Source: Rhodospirillaceae bacterium (lineage in GTDB: Bacteria; Pseudomonadota; Alphaproteobacteria; TMED109). From it: a DNA stretch of 48,418 bases. The position numbers and the translations under genes are program-made. The notes beneath the pieces are model-generated. The model saw only the letters and a program-made list of their open reading frames with translations, was not told the DNA's origin and searched no databases. Positions 9,737 through 19,277 of the stretch are shown here, in pieces. The stretch spans positions 1 to 48,418 of the forward strand of contig CABZPW010000002.1 in the NCBI GenBank assembly GCA_902527765.1, written 5' to 3'. How positions within the stretch are numbered: position 1 is the stretch's first letter; each line of letters begins with the position of its first letter.

Positions 9737-11623
9737 TTAGCTACAAAATTTATTTTGCCAAGCCATAAACATTATTATAGTCCAAATTTTGTAAGTCAAT
9801 TTTTTTTCCCCTTTTTCAAACCTTGAAATTAATATTTTAATATCTGAAGAGTCAAAAAAATTATTTTTATTTAATAATAGATCCTTTGCCCATTGATTCA
9901 ATGTTCCTTTTAACCAAGCATAAAGTGGAGGTTCAAAACCTTGTTTTTTTCTGTTTACAAAATCTGATCCTAATTTCTCTTTGAGTATTTCCCTTAGTAT
10001 TATCTTTTCATTTTTATAAAATATAAAATTATCTGGCAAACTCCAAACTAAGCTTACTAAATCATTATCTAAATATGGACTTCTTATCTCTAAACTATTA
10101 TGCATTGACGCTCTATCAGTTTTTACCAATAAATTACTGGGTAGATAGGTAATAATATCTCTCATCATTAGATATCGTGGATCAGAAACAATATTATTTA
10201 GGTTTGTAATTTTTTTGTCAAAATAACTACCTTTAAAATTTCTATTTATCAGAATTTTCTCATCAGGCCTCCACCGTGACATTTCATCATTATACAAACT
10301 ATCTAAATTAGTATGACTATATTTTCGAAATTTTTTTCCAATAGATCTCATATATGAATATTTTGAAGAGCTAAAGTTTTCAGAAAAAGCTTCCATTAAT
10401 TCGGAAAAAGTTTTAGGTTGTTTCTTAATTTTATTCCAAAAAGAGGCTATTTTTTGATACCTAGGATACCCACCAAATAATTCATCTGCTCCCTCCCCAG
10501 ATATAGCTACTGTTATTCTTTTTTTTACAAATTTACACAGCATATATGTAGGAATTTGGGAAGGATCAGAAAAAGGCTCATCATAAGCATTTACTACGCT
10601 TTGTATATTTTCTATGCAATCTTTGTTATTTACATATTTATATGAATGTTTAGTTTTAAGAGTTTTAGAAACCTTATTTGCAAAATCTATTTCATTATTA
10701 TTTTTGTCATGGAACCCAATTGAAAAAGTATTAGCAGTAATATTTTGTCTGTATAAAGATAAAACTAAATTAGAACTATCAATACCACCTGAAAGAAATA
10801 TTCCTAGTGGTACATCAGAAACTAATCTATTTTTGATAGAATAATCAATATGCCTTTTAACTTTTTCTTTTGCGTCTTCAAAAGTGCCTTTAAATTTATT
10901 TTTTTTTGCATTTACAAAGCTTTTTATACTATCCCAATAACCTTTCTTTAATACTTGATTTTTTTTATCAAACTTAATTATATATCCCGGCTCAAGTTTA
11001 TAGGTTTTTTTGAAAATACTTAATGGCTCAGGTACATAACCATACCTTAAATATTGTGACAGAGCATTTTGACAAATTTCCTTTTTAAAGTTAGGAAAAT
11101 AAGAAAATGCTCTAAGTTCCGAAGCAAAAGTAAAACCATAGGTTGTATCATAATTATAATACAATGGTTTTTCTCCAAACCTGTCTCTAGCTAACCACAA
11201 GGTCTTCTTTGATAAACAATATGCAGCTATCGCAAACATACCATTAAACTTTTTTATAGCATTATAAAACCCATACTTTGATATACACTCTAGAGCTACT
11301 TCAGAGTCTGAGTTACTTCTCCAATAATTTTTTTTTCTCTTTAGCTTCTCTTTTAAATTTTTATAGTTGTAAATTTCTCCGTTGAAGATGATTACCCAAT
11401 CTTTATTTTTAGAGATCATAGGTTGATTAGCTGAACTTTTTAAATCTATAATACTTAATCTTCGAAACCCGAAAGCCAATTTTTCCTTTTCATTTATATA
11501 AATATCTTTATTGTCAGGACCTCTGTGTGTAAGGGTATTAGTCATATTATTTAAAATTGAAACTAATTTTCTTACTTCTATATTGTAATTACTATTTAAA
11601 TATAATCCTACAAAACCACACAT
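9737..11623 (-). CDS. Asparagine-synthase-like glutamine amidotransferase (copy 2)
   Basis: MCGFVGLYLN, HRGPDNKDIY, FNGEIYNY, FLSGGIDSSNLV, AISGEGADELFGGY. Confidence 0.9.
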   Translation of the reverse strand: MCGFVGLYLNSNYNIEVRKLVSILNNMTNTLTHRGPDNKDIYINEKEKLAFGFRRLSIIDLKSSANQPMISKNKDWVIIFNGEIYNYKNLKEKLKRKKNYWRSNSDSEVALECISKYGFYNAIKKFNGMFAIAAYCLSKKTLWLARDRFGEKPLYYNYDTTYGFTFASELRAFSYFPNFKKEICQNALSQYLRYGYVPEPLSIFKKTYKLEPGYIIKFDKKNQVLKKGYWDSIKSFVNAKKNKFKGTFEDAKEKVKRHIDYSIKNRLVSDVPLGIFLSGGIDSSNLVLSLYRQNITANTFSIGFHDKNNNEIDFANKVSKTLKTKHSYKYVNNKDCIENIQSVVNAYDEPFSDPSQIPTYMLCKFVKKRITVAISGEGADELFGGYPRYQKIASFWNKIKKQPKTFSELMEAFSENFSSSKYSYMRSIGKKFRKYSHTNLDSLYNDEMSRWRPDEKILINRNFKGSYFDKKITNLNNIVSDPRYLMMRDIITYLPSNLLVKTDRASMHNSLEIRSPYLDNDLVSLVWSLPDNFIFYKNEKIILREILKEKLGSDFVNRKKQGFEPPLYAWLKGTLNQWAKDLLLNKNNFFDSSDIKILISRFEKGEKKLTYKIWTIIMFMAWQNKFCS

Positions 11624-11625
11624 AA

Positions 11626-12630
11626 TTATTTTCTTATAAAATTATTTGAAATACAAATTTTTTCAGCCCTAGTTTTCCAGCCCTTAGGCTTTTCATCTGA
11701 ACAGCCAGAAAAAACTTTTAATGCATTATACATTTGTTTTTTATAGTACTTAGTTACTAAAAATTTTGATAAAATATAATTAAACCAATGAGAGGAAAAA
11801 TAAATATTATTTAATCGCTTATTATAAGTATTTGCTCTAGATAAAGCCCTCTTAAAGGCCATTTTAATAAATTTTTTTTCTAAATTAGGGTTTTCATTAC
11901 AAAAATTAATTAAAGCTAAAATTGATTCATATCTACTTCTTTTTATTTGGCTAGAAAGCCTATCTTTTGATTGATTGCTAGGTAATATTGCTACTACTTG
12001 ATTAAGAAATACTGCAGCCCCTTTGGAAAAAAGTCTCAGAAATAAAACCTGGTCAGGAGATATAAAGTTTTCATTACAGCCGCCAGACAATATATATCTT
12101 TTTTTTGAAACAAGTATTGAGCTAGAGTTTGCAGGACAATTTTTAATAAACTTTTTCAGCCCCTCTTCTCTGTTTTGTTTAAAATGACTGAAAGGCATAG
12201 AGTTAATGTTTGACTTTTTTTCACTAATAAGACCATATACAAAATTTACTTTATATCTATGTGCCAAATATAACATTTTAGAAGTAGATTTATAAGTAAC
12301 ATTATCATCTCCATCTAAAAGTCTTATCCAATATCCTGAGGCATGTAAAACAGCTTCATTTGTTGAATAGGATGCTCCTAAATTTCCTCTTTTTATAATA
12401 ATTAATTTACCTGGCAACTTAGAAGCAAATTTTTTTAAAACAATTGAGGTATTATCATACGAGCCATCATCTACTATAATGTATTCTCTTTTATGCCTAC
12501 CTCCTTCTATAGCAAGAGCCTGAAAGACATTTTGTAAGTATTTTCTCTTATTATATGCCGTTATTATATAACTAACAAAGTCTAGTTTTTTTTTTTCTAA
12601 ATTATAATTATATGGTACTTTGTAATACAT
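11626..12630 (-). CDS. Family 2 glycosyltransferase
   Basis: VSYIITAYNKRKYLQNVFQAL, YIIVDDGSYDNTSIVL, RLLDGDDNV. Confidence 0.85.
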   Translation of the reverse strand: MYYKVPYNYNLEKKKLDFVSYIITAYNKRKYLQNVFQALAIEGGRHKREYIIVDDGSYDNTSIVLKKFASKLPGKLIIIKRGNLGASYSTNEAVLHASGYWIRLLDGDDNVTYKSTSKMLYLAHRYKVNFVYGLISEKKSNINSMPFSHFKQNREEGLKKFIKNCPANSSSILVSKKRYILSGGCNENFISPDQVLFLRLFSKGAAVFLNQVVAILPSNQSKDRLSSQIKRSRYESILALINFCNENPNLEKKFIKMAFKRALSRANTYNKRLNNIYFSSHWFNYILSKFLVTKYYKKQMYNALKVFSGCSDEKPKGWKTRAEKICISNNFIRK

Positions 12631-12641
12631 ACTTTTTGATT

Positions 12642-13559
12642 ATGATGAATAAACAATTATTTTTAAACAAAAATTTTACGAGTGACGGTAAACCAAGAGC
12701 CTATGTAGAACTAAGAAATATTGAAACACTCTGGTTTAATACTGGAACTCTTTGCAACCTTGAATGCAATGATTGTTATATTGAGTCATCTCCAACCAAT
12801 AAAAACTTACAGTATATTAATTTATTAGAAGTTAAAAAATATATTACTGAAATAAAAGAAAATAATTTGCGAACAAAGCTTATTGGTCTAACTGGAGGTG
12901 AGCCATTTATGAATCCTAATATTATCGAAATTCTTAAATATTTATTAGAAAATAAGTTTAAAGTATTAGTACTATCTAATGGAATGAGGCCAATAGAAAT
13001 AAGATTTAAAAACTTACTTGCATTGCCTAATTTGAATAATTTAACTATAAGAATATCTGTTGATCATTTCAAAAAAAAGAACCATGAAAAAATTAGAGGT
13101 AATAACACTTGGAAGCAAGTTATTAAAAACTTAATTTGGCTAAATACTAATGGTTTTAATTTAAATATAGCATCCAAGATAAAACCTGGTGAAACAGAAA
13201 AAATTCTAAGAGAAGGTTTTTATAAACTTTTTACAAAAATTAAACTGAACATAGATTCTTATGATAAAAAAAAGTTAATTTTATTTCCTATAATGAACTA
13301 TGAAAAAACATCAACAGAAATAACACAAGATTGTTGGGGAATTCTAAATAAAAGCCCAGAAAGTGTTATGTGTTCTAATTCACGCATGATAATAAAAAGA
13401 AAAGATGAAATTAATACAAAAGTTTTACCTTGCACTCTAATAACAAAGGATAAAAAGTTTGAACTAGGTAATACTTTAGTTTCTTCAAAAAAAAAAGTAT
13501 TTCTAAACCATCCTTTTTGTTCACAGTTTTGTGTTTTAGGAAACTCTAGTTGCAGTTAA
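12642..13559 (+). CDS. Radical SAM protein with a Cys-rich C-terminus
   Basis: CNLECNDC (CX3CX2C) cluster motif; LTGGEPFMNP; C-terminal Cys residues in CWGILNKSPESVMCSNS, LPCTLI and HPFCSQFCVLGNSSCS. Start chosen at the ATG at 12642 inside the longer ORF beginning at 12612. Confidence 0.88.
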   Translation: MMNKQLFLNKNFTSDGKPRAYVELRNIETLWFNTGTLCNLECNDCYIESSPTNKNLQYINLLEVKKYITEIKENNLRTKLIGLTGGEPFMNPNIIEILKYLLENKFKVLVLSNGMRPIEIRFKNLLALPNLNNLTIRISVDHFKKKNHEKIRGNNTWKQVIKNLIWLNTNGFNLNIASKIKPGETEKILREGFYKLFTKIKLNIDSYDKKKLILFPIMNYEKTSTEITQDCWGILNKSPESVMCSNSRMIIKRKDEINTKVLPCTLITKDKKFELGNTLVSSKKKVFLNHPFCSQFCVLGNSSCS

Positions 13560-15005
13560 ATGATTAACTTAAGAATAGTTTTATTCTTTATAGGTATATT
13601 AATAAGTTACCTAGGAATAGCTATGACTCTACCTCTTTTAATAGAAATTAAAAACTCTGACATGAATGCTACAAACTTTTTAATTTCTACATTACTAACT
13701 TTATTTTTAGGAATAAGCCTAATTCTGGCATTTAAAGAAGAAGAAAAAAAAATTAACGTAAAAGATACTATATTAATAACTACTCTTTCATGGCCAGTAA
13801 TAATTATTTTATCAAGTTTGCCATTCTATTTAGATGTTAATTGTAAAAATTATATTGATGCTATTTTCGAAGCTACTTCAGGTCTTACAACTACAGGAGC
13901 GACTGTATATAATAAAGTAGAGAGTTTATCTTCAGGAATTTTAATTTGGAGAGCCCTTCTTCAATGGTTAGGAGGACTAGGTATTATTGTTTTTGCTATA
14001 GCAATCATTCCTATTTTCAATATTGGTGGTATTAGACTATTCACGCAAGATTGGAGTGAAAAACCTAGAGACCTTCACTACCGGCCTAAAGAAATTGCTA
14101 AATTATTAGGTAGTATTTATGTATCTTTTACCTTAATTATTTTGATACTTTTATGTGCTAGCGGGCTGAATCTTTTTGATGCCTTTAGTCATGCTTTAAC
14201 GACAATTGCTACAGGTGGCTTCTCCACTAAATCAGCTTCCATTGGGCACTATAATAATATTTTTACAGAACTAATAATTATATTAGGAATGCTTGCTGCC
14301 AGTCTTCCGTTTACTTTATACATAGCATGCTTTAGAAAAAACTTTACAAGTCTTTTCGATAGCCAAGTATTATTATTTTTTTCTCTAATAATATTTTTTG
14401 TTTTATCTATCGCTCTTTGGATACATCTCAATAATAATATAAATATTTTTTTAGCATTGAGGTTGTCATTGTTTAACGGCATATCCATTATGACAGGGAC
14501 CGGTTATTCAACAGCAAACTTTTCAAATTGGGGATATTTTGCAAATACAATGTTTTTAATAATGATGCTACTGGGAGGTTGTTCAGGTTCAACTACTGGA
14601 GGTTTTAAAATATTTAGAATTCAAGTACTTTGGGCCTTAGTCATTAAAGAACTTAAAACTGTCAGATCACCAAGAGCAATTAGTAATATAAATTTAAAGA
14701 ATATTAATATAAATGAAAATATTATTAACTCTGTGATGCTAATATTTTTCTGCTTTATCTTAAGTATATTTTTGATCGCAAGTGCTTTCACATATTATGG
14801 ATATGACTTTATAACATCAATATCAGCTGCTGTTACTTCAGTTTCTGTAGTTGGTCCAGGTTTAGGGAATATAATTGGACCAGAAGAAAGCTTTTCTCAA
14901 TTACCTGGTGTTCTCAAGTTATTATTAGCTTTTGGTATGGTTTTAGGAAGATTAGAATATTTGGCTTTTTTAATTATTTTAGCGCCAAAATTTTGGATTA
15001 AATAA
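13560..15005 (+). CDS. trkH: Trk-type potassium uptake channel subunit TrkH
   Basis: Four filter-like loops: TSGLTTTGATVY, TIATGGFSTKS, IMTGTGYSTANF, TSVSVVGPGLGN. Polytopic protein, 481 aa. Confidence 0.93.
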   Translation: MINLRIVLFFIGILISYLGIAMTLPLLIEIKNSDMNATNFLISTLLTLFLGISLILAFKEEEKKINVKDTILITTLSWPVIIILSSLPFYLDVNCKNYIDAIFEATSGLTTTGATVYNKVESLSSGILIWRALLQWLGGLGIIVFAIAIIPIFNIGGIRLFTQDWSEKPRDLHYRPKEIAKLLGSIYVSFTLIILILLCASGLNLFDAFSHALTTIATGGFSTKSASIGHYNNIFTELIIILGMLAASLPFTLYIACFRKNFTSLFDSQVLLFFSLIIFFVLSIALWIHLNNNINIFLALRLSLFNGISIMTGTGYSTANFSNWGYFANTMFLIMMLLGGCSGSTTGGFKIFRIQVLWALVIKELKTVRSPRAISNINLKNININENIINSVMLIFFCFILSIFLIASAFTYYGYDFITSISAAVTSVSVVGPGLGNIIGPEESFSQLPGVLKLLLAFGMVLGRLEYLAFLIILAPKFWIK

Positions 15006-18000
15006 GAATTTTTTAACATCCTCTCCAATTTTTAAAATTACTGGTATAAATACTAAAACTAATAATGTAGAAAAAAGAAGTCCAAATACTATAGTTATAG
15101 CCATAGGCTTCAAAAATTGAGCTTGTACGCTTCCTTCAAATAATAGTGGTGTTAAACCAGCTATAGTTGTAAACGAAGTTAATATAACTGCTCTTAATCT
15201 CTCTTGAGCACCAGTTACTATTGCACTATTCAAATTTATACCCATTTCTACTTTTTCATAAACATTAGACACCATTATAATAGAATCATTAATTACAATC
15301 CCAGATAAACCAAAGATTGCCACTAAAGATAGTATTGTAATATCAAAGCCTGTTATCCAATGCCCTCCTATAACACCTATCAAAGTAAATGGGATAATAG
15401 ACATTATAGCAAGTGGTAAAAAATAAGATTGAAAAATAAATGCCAAAACTATGTAAATCACACCTATTGCTAACAAACCTCCCCTTTTCATATCACCAAA
15501 AGTTTCTTTTTGCTCCTCTGCTCTACCAGCTAAATACCATTCTAGGTTAAAATTATTTTCTAATTTCTTCAATATATTTACTTTTATTTCTTTCATAATA
15601 TCATCAGGATTAACAAGTGTTTCATTTATTTCTCCTGTAATTGAGATTTCTCTATATCCATTATTTCTTTTGATTGTAGAAAAACTTTGACTTTTTCTCA
15701 TATTAGCAATTTCTGATATTGGAATAAGTTTTCCTTTAGGTGATAAAACTAGATATGAATTAAAAGTATTTATATTCATAGCATCTATATTGTTTCTTAC
15801 TATGATCTCAATTTCATCTTCTCCTCTAAAAAATTTGGTAACAGATACTCCATCAAATATTGCTTTAATTTTTTTTGCTAAGTAATTGCTATTAAAGTCT
15901 AAATTTTCAGCTTTATCTGTTAAAGTAAATTCAATTTCTCTTTTTCCAAGAGGGAGATTATCTTTAATATCAGATACTCCTTTTAATTTTAAGAGTTCGC
16001 TTTGAACAAAGTTAGAAGCTTGTTTTAATTTATCTAAACCTACATTCTGTGATCTGATTCTTATATCTATATCTAACCCCGGAGGACCTCCTTTTCTTTC
16101 TAAGATAGTAAAACTAGTTAAACCTATAGGTAGATCAATATTTTCTTTCCACTCCTTAATTAACTCATTAGTTCTTTTTTCCCTTTTTTCAGGACTAACT
16201 AATTCTACTATCATTCCACCTACATGGTCTCCAAACTCTTTAGTAGATATTCTACTACCCCAAATAGGCTTGCCTACTATTGCATAAGTTGTCTTTACAA
16301 TTTTAGTGTTATCTATTTCCTTAAGTTTTTTATCCAAAGTATTTGTAAAACCTATAGTATGCTTTTTTAAAGTTCCTGGAGAAAAACTAAAATTTACCAG
16401 TATAATTTGGCTTTCTGGAGAAGGAAAAAAATAAAACTTAACATGTGAAAACTTTAGTAATGAAAAAGATATTATTAAAAGGCATATTGAAACGAAAAAT
16501 GTTTTATACTTGTGTTTAATAGATAACATTAAAAAATTTGAAAATGTTTTTCTTTTAAAAATCTCAAGATATTTATTAAGGTTTATTCTTTTTCTGCTTT
16601 TTTTTGCATCTTCAATCAATGCCATTTTTATATGACCAGGCAGAACAAAAAAACATTCAAAAAGACTAGCTATTATAACACTAATTACAACCAAAGGAAT
16701 TGCTTCTATAACTTGCCCAATTACTCCTGAAATTAAAAATACGGGAGCAAACCCAGCTATAGTTGTTAAAGAGGCTGCAGTGACAGGGCCTAACATTCTT
16801 ATTGCACCAACATACGCTGCCTCTGAAGGACTTTTACCTAGCTCACTATGGTATTCTATATGTTCAGCTACTACTATTGAGTCATCAACGATAATACCAA
16901 GCATCATTATAAGAGCAAACAAGCTGATCATATTTATAGATTGTCCAGTTAATAGCATAATTGCTAAGGTTATCGAAATCGCCGCTGGTATTCCTATTGC
17001 AACCCAAATGACAACCTTTAACTTTAAAAATAAGAATAATATTAATAATACGAGTACTAATCCACCTAATCCATTCTTAAGAAGTAAATTAATTCTATCT
17101 CTAATTAACTGTGATGAAAGGTCATATATTTGAATATTTATATTATTGTTAAGCTTGGTTTGGAATTCATTTACAGTGCTCTCTAAAATTTTTGTGTTCT
17201 TAAGAACATCGCTACCTAAAGATCTAAATACTTTTAATGTTATAGCTTTCTTTCCATTACTAAATCCCTGACTATCTTTTTCACTAAAGGTTTCATATAC
17301 ACTAGCTATATCTTTTATTTTTAACTTACCACCATCTTTATTGATTATCTCAATATTTTCTATATCTAAAACTTTCTCTTTTTTACTAAATGTTCTAAGT
17401 TGAACTACACTATTATTTTGAAAAATACCAGAGGGAATATTTTTAATTTCTGGTTTTATTCTTAATGCAACTTCTTCTGGATCTAATTTATTAGATAAAA
17501 GAGAAATAGGGTCTAAATCAATATAGATAATTTGCTTTCTGTACCCATCTATTTCAATTTTATCTATTCCGTTATTAAGTAACTGGTCTCTTAAACTGCT
17601 AGCAATTTTTTTTAATTGATTTTCATTAGAGGTTCCATTAATTAAGACTAAGCCTATCTGTTCAAAAGGAGTAATTAGTTTAATAACGGGCACATCTGAT
17701 TCTTCAGGGAAAGTAGTAATTGAGTTAACCTCTCTTTCTACTTCGTTTAATGCATTTTTCATATCTGTGCCAGTTTCATATTCCAAAATCACGTCTGCTA
17801 ATCCTTCTCTAGCAGTAGACCTTGTGCTTTTTACTTTATCTAAATATCTAACTTTATTTTCTAGGGGCTTAATTATTGAGTCCTCTATATCTTTTGTGCT
17901 AGCTCCTGCCCATTTAATACTGATAGATATATAATCAATGGAGTAGTTAGGGAAAAACTGAGTATTTAATTGCTTAGCAGCGAATAAACCCAAAAATACC

Positions 18001-18068
18001 ATTAACATTAAAAACAAGTTTGGAGCTGTTTTATGATTTAATATTCTTGATATTATATTTAAACTCAT
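14979..18068 (-). CDS. RND efflux transporter (AcrB/MdtB-like inner membrane pump)
   Basis: 1029 aa; N-terminal FFPNYSIDYISISIKWAGASTKDIEDSIIKPLE; GIVVDDSIVVAEHIE; GIVINDSIIMVSNVYE. Confidence 0.93.
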   Translation of the reverse strand: MSLNIISRILNHKTAPNLFLMLMVFLGLFAAKQLNTQFFPNYSIDYISISIKWAGASTKDIEDSIIKPLENKVRYLDKVKSTRSTAREGLADVILEYETGTDMKNALNEVEREVNSITTFPEESDVPVIKLITPFEQIGLVLINGTSNENQLKKIASSLRDQLLNNGIDKIEIDGYRKQIIYIDLDPISLLSNKLDPEEVALRIKPEIKNIPSGIFQNNSVVQLRTFSKKEKVLDIENIEIINKDGGKLKIKDIASVYETFSEKDSQGFSNGKKAITLKVFRSLGSDVLKNTKILESTVNEFQTKLNNNINIQIYDLSSQLIRDRINLLLKNGLGGLVLVLLILFLFLKLKVVIWVAIGIPAAISITLAIMLLTGQSINMISLFALIMMLGIIVDDSIVVAEHIEYHSELGKSPSEAAYVGAIRMLGPVTAASLTTIAGFAPVFLISGVIGQVIEAIPLVVISVIIASLFECFFVLPGHIKMALIEDAKKSRKRINLNKYLEIFKRKTFSNFLMLSIKHKYKTFFVSICLLIISFSLLKFSHVKFYFFPSPESQIILVNFSFSPGTLKKHTIGFTNTLDKKLKEIDNTKIVKTTYAIVGKPIWGSRISTKEFGDHVGGMIVELVSPEKREKRTNELIKEWKENIDLPIGLTSFTILERKGGPPGLDIDIRIRSQNVGLDKLKQASNFVQSELLKLKGVSDIKDNLPLGKREIEFTLTDKAENLDFNSNYLAKKIKAIFDGVSVTKFFRGEDEIEIIVRNNIDAMNINTFNSYLVLSPKGKLIPISEIANMRKSQSFSTIKRNNGYREISITGEINETLVNPDDIMKEIKVNILKKLENNFNLEWYLAGRAEEQKETFGDMKRGGLLAIGVIYIVLAFIFQSYFLPLAIMSIIPFTLIGVIGGHWITGFDITILSLVAIFGLSGIVINDSIIMVSNVYEKVEMGINLNSAIVTGAQERLRAVILTSFTTIAGLTPLLFEGSVQAQFLKPMAITIVFGLLFSTLLVLVFIPVILKIGEDVKKFLFNPKFWR

Positions 18069-18071
18069 CTT

Positions 18072-19262
18072 TTAGTTTTTAGAATTAATCTTTTTATATA
18101 AATTTAAATTATTAATTCTAGTTAAAATTATTTTTTTGTTGTTTAGTTTTGTACCAGTAATAATAATTTTTTCTTTAGCAAAACCTTCTATATTTATCTT
18201 TGTTCTTACCGCTTTATTTCCTTCTAGAACATAAATAAATGTATCTTCATAAATACTATTTTCATCCACTAAAAATGATTCTTTAACAGCAAGACCTTTA
18301 ATTACAACTTCTACAAAAACACCTGGCTTTATAGGATCATATTCAGAGATTTTTTCTAGTTTCGCCTTAATATTTAAACCTGCTCTCTCTTTATTGATTG
18401 CACTATCTATATAGAAGACCTTTGCTAAATAGTTTTTTTTAAAATTAGATTTTTTCCATAAAACTTGAGCCTCTTTTCCAAAAATATCACTTATTTGTGT
18501 GTATATATTTTCACCTACAAAAAATTGCACATTAAGATCAGAGGTATTCAAAAGCTTTCCTAATATACGTCCAGTAGATACCTCCACCCCTACTTCAATA
18601 AAGCTATTATCTAATTTACCTGAAAAGGGCGCTCTATATATTGTATCTTTTAAATTACGTTGTGCTAGACTCACTTGTGATTCTGCAATTTTAATATTTG
18701 AAATTATAGTCTCTATATTTGATTTAATATCCAAAACTTTAGCATTATTAATTGATAATTCTGTAGCTGCATCTTCAAGATTTTTTTTTGTTACTATATC
18801 TCCAACTAACTGAGTTTTTCTTTCATAATTTTTTTTACTTAAGATTTGTTGTTTTACAATTTCATCAAATATCAAATTTTTAGATTTAAGTTCATTTCTA
18901 AGCTCTTCAAGTTCAGATTTTTTCTTTATCAGTTCTTGCTTATAGTTAAATGGGTCCAGTGCAAAAATTTTTTCCCCTTTTTCAAAATAGTTATTGGATA
19001 ATACTTTTGGCGAAATATTTATAATTTTACCTGTCAACTGAGATATCACATCTACTTGATTTTGTGCTTCAACATTTCCATAAAATAAATACTCTGGGCT
19101 ATTATTTTTCAGTATAATTTTTTCAGTTTCAACTAAGAAAACTTCAGCATTCTCATCTTGCAGAGCTTTATCATTACTAGTAAATTTTAAAATAAAAATA
19201 AGAATAACTGTAACCAAAAATATAATTAAAAATCCTTTAATATTTAGTATTTTATTTTTCAT
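18072..19262 (-). CDS. RND efflux periplasmic adaptor (membrane fusion protein)
   Basis: N-terminal membrane anchor; coiled-coil hairpin region; TIYRAPFSGKLDNSFIEVGVEV lipoyl-like half; sits directly beside the RND pump. Confidence 0.87.
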   Translation of the reverse strand: MKNKILNIKGFLIIFLVTVILIFILKFTSNDKALQDENAEVFLVETEKIILKNNSPEYLFYGNVEAQNQVDVISQLTGKIINISPKVLSNNYFEKGEKIFALDPFNYKQELIKKKSELEELRNELKSKNLIFDEIVKQQILSKKNYERKTQLVGDIVTKKNLEDAATELSINNAKVLDIKSNIETIISNIKIAESQVSLAQRNLKDTIYRAPFSGKLDNSFIEVGVEVSTGRILGKLLNTSDLNVQFFVGENIYTQISDIFGKEAQVLWKKSNFKKNYLAKVFYIDSAINKERAGLNIKAKLEKISEYDPIKPGVFVEVVIKGLAVKESFLVDENSIYEDTFIYVLEGNKAVRTKINIEGFAKEKIIITGTKLNNKKIILTRINNLNLYKKINSKN

Positions 19263-19277
19263 TAGAGTTATTAATAT

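Noticed and set aside
14985-14996. CCAAAATTTTGG considered as an intrinsic terminator hairpin
   Set aside because: A perfect palindrome with no separate loop, AT-rich in the middle; the possible stem is too short and weak to call. Kept only as an observation.
16780-17133. 117-aa plus-strand ORF opposite the RND pump
   Set aside because: Antisense to a strongly conserved RND transporter; composition reflects the complement of membrane-helix codons.
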